Part shown: positions 4,084 to 5,265 of the stretch, in pieces
Layout of the letters: each line of letters opens with the position of its first letter
How positions within the stretch are numbered: position 1 is the first letter of the stretch
NCBI GenBank assembly: GCA_021809305.1
Contig: JAKBAF010000086.1
Span: 1-5,265, forward strand
Direction of reading: 5' to 3'
From: a bacterium
GTDB lineage: Bacteria > Chlamydiota > Chlamydiia > Chlamydiales > JAFEGQ01
DNA length: 5,265 bases
Notes under the pieces: model-generated
The model's input: the letters and a program-made list of their open reading frames with translations, nothing else
Databases searched by the model: none
What the model was told of the DNA's origin: nothing
Made by a program: the position numbers and the translations under genes

Positions 4084-5265
4084 ATGTCAGCACGCCAGGC
4101 CGCCCACTCTGCCATTGTACGCTCCCTCAAAGGCGAAGCCTTTGTTAAAGAGAGCCTCGAGCGCTGGGAGGGGAGGTCCCTACCAAGTGATAGCGATATT
4201 AGGCTTGCGAGGGAGATTGCAAATGGCACGGTACGCCATCAGCTAACCCTTGACCATATCGCCCGTACCCTGTCAGAGCGCAAGAGCCTTCGCCTTAGCG
4301 TCCAAGAGAGAGCCCTCCTCTACATGGCCCTCTACCAGTGCTATTTTATGGATCGCATCCCAGGCTACGCCATTACTGGCGAGTCGATGCGGCTTGCAAA
4401 AAAGCTGCCCTCCCCGGCCTTTCCCTCCTTTCTCCATGCACTAGTGAAACGCGCCGAAACTACCCCCGCTATTTCATGCGAGGGAGAGGATGACGCGGCG
4501 CTCTCAATCCGCCACTCCTTCCCCGTTTGGCTTGTAGGAGAGTTAAGAGAGGCTTACGGAAGCTGCGGCCTGCCAGCGCTCCTTGAGCAGCTAAACAGGC
4601 CAACCCCTACCATGGCACGCCTTAGGCGAAACGGCGGAAATCTCCCTGTTGGGGCGCAGAGCATCGCTTGTAACCCCTTTCCAATTGTTACCCTTGCAAA
4701 GGGCTCCCTACCGAAAGATTTTGGAAGCTCTCCCGACTACTACATCCAAAACATCACCCAAGCCACACTTATTGGCGAGGCCTTGAGTGGAGTTCTGCCT
4801 CCAAAGAGCCTACTCGATCTAACGGCAGCTCCCGGCGGAAAACTCCTCGCAGCAGCCGACCTCTTTCCCAGTGCAGCGCTCTTTGCAAATGAGTTGAATC
4901 CGGCAAAGGCCTCCCGACTGATGGCCAATCTCGCAAAATACTCTCATAAAGCAGAGCTTAGGATTGGCCCAGCCGAGACCTACCCAGATACGCGCCGCTT
5001 TGACCTGATCATCGTCGATCCGCCGTGTAGCAATAGCGGGGTCCTCCATAAGCGAGCCGACGCCAGATGGCGCATCTCCCTTAAGACCACCCAAGATCTC
5101 ATCGCTTTGCAGCGCGCCCTCATCACGCGCGCCGCCCTGCTTCTTGGACCTGGCGGCCATATCTGCTATCTTACCTGCAGCATTCTTCCCATGGAAAACG
5201 AAGGTGTGGTCAATTGGGCACTTGATAACCTGCCCCTCCATCGCGCAGGATATCAACGGCTCCAG
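4084..5265 (+). CDS. rsmB: RsmB-like rRNA (cytosine-C5) methyltransferase (3' end cut by window)
   Basis: This is the first 394 codons of an RsmB/Sun-family protein, open to the right edge. The family uses S-adenosylmethionine to methylate C5 of a cytosine in 16S rRNA (C967 in E. coli). An N-terminal NusB-like RNA-binding domain spans about residues 1-125 (AREIANGTVRHQLTLDHI; VQERALLYMALYQCYFMDRIP; LAKKLPSPAFPSFLHALVKRA). A linker with WLVGELREAYG and the expected substrate-side elements (NRPTPTMARLRRNG; YYIQNITQATLIGEAL) follows. The Rossmann methyltransferase domain has motif I LDLTAAPGGK (244-253), motif IV DPPCSNSGV (312-320) and motif VI LTCSILPMENE (363-373). Both cysteines of the mechanism are present: Cys365 as likely nucleophile and Cys315 for product release. 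Motif I has Thr247 where Cys is usual, and motif IV reads SNSG instead of SGTG/SATG. The ATG at 4084 is the only start before an upstream in-frame TAA (4060-4062); no Shine-Dalgarno is seen. A related RNA m5C methyltransferase with another target is possible. Confidence 0.88.
   Translation, partial: MSARQAAHSAIVRSLKGEAFVKESLERWEGRSLPSDSDIRLAREIANGTVRHQLTLDHIARTLSERKSLRLSVQERALLYMALYQCYFMDRIPGYAITGESMRLAKKLPSPAFPSFLHALVKRAETTPAISCEGEDDAALSIRHSFPVWLVGELREAYGSCGLPALLEQLNRPTPTMARLRRNGGNLPVGAQSIACNPFPIVTLAKGSLPKDFGSSPDYYIQNITQATLIGEALSGVLPPKSLLDLTAAPGGKLLAAADLFPSAALFANELNPAKASRLMANLAKYSHKAELRIGPAETYPDTRRFDLIIVDPPCSNSGVLHKRADARWRISLKTTQDLIALQRALITRAALLLGPGGHICYLTCSILPMENEGVVNWALDNLPLHRAGYQRLQ

Noticed and set aside
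4250..4444. Plus-strand frame of 64 codons inside the rsmB-like gene
   Set aside because: It is out of frame with the NusB-like domain, which is clearly readable over the same bases.
4740..5256. Minus-strand frames opposite the rsmB-like gene (4740-4928, 4819-5256)
   Set aside because: They run antisense to the methyltransferase motifs; the plus-strand reading explains the conservation, and the minus-strand proteins show no family features.

Overview
The window carries most of a non-flagellar type III secretion (T3SS) basal-body operon on the minus strand. Upstream of it, a divergent gene for an RsmB-type (Sun/NOL1 family) rRNA cytosine-C5 methyltransferase runs on the plus strand. The gene order sctJ - (hypothetical in the SctK slot) - sctL - sctR - sctS - sctT, and the protein texts, match the chlamydial cluster known in Chlamydia trachomatis as CT559-CT564 (cdsJ, CT560, cdsL, cdsR, cdsS, cdsT). 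Examples are the SctL C-terminus with GGCIIETEGGIINAQ, the SctS stretch IFQAATQIQEQ, and a SctR with a long N-terminal leader. I infer a member of the phylum Chlamydiota. It is probably an environmental or amoeba-associated lineage rather than Chlamydia itself, because the proteins are clearly diverged, the DNA looks more GC-rich than Chlamydiaceae, and the neighbour upstream of sctJ differs. The species cannot be named from this sequence.

Layout, following the operon 5'->3' (right to left): a 130-bp divergent intergenic region (3954-4083) holds a candidate sigma70/sigma66-type promoter for the operon. sctJ (lipoprotein inner ring) follows, overlapping by 4 bases a TTG-started 295-aa gene in the sctK position. 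That gene overlaps sctL (cytoplasmic stator) by the 4-base ATGA. After a 39-bp gap comes sctR, then a 71-bp gap with a stem-loop and a G7 tract, then sctS, a 14-bp gap, and the first 68 codons of sctT, which runs off the left edge. To the right, the rsmB-like gene starts at 4084 and runs off the right edge after 394 codons.

How they work together: SctJ forms part of the inner-membrane ring. SctR, SctS and SctT build the export gate inside it. SctL tethers and controls the SctN ATPase in the sorting platform, where SctK links the pods to the membrane ring. The coupling is uneven. J-K-L are tightly overlapped with strong Shine-Dalgarno sites, whereas R, S and T are spaced and carry weak or unusual initiation signals and hairpins. 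This is compatible with setting different expression levels for ring/stator and gate proteins. No mobile elements, CRISPR arrays, tRNA or rRNA genes were seen. No wholly new system was found; the least understood item is the 295-aa protein between sctJ and sctL.
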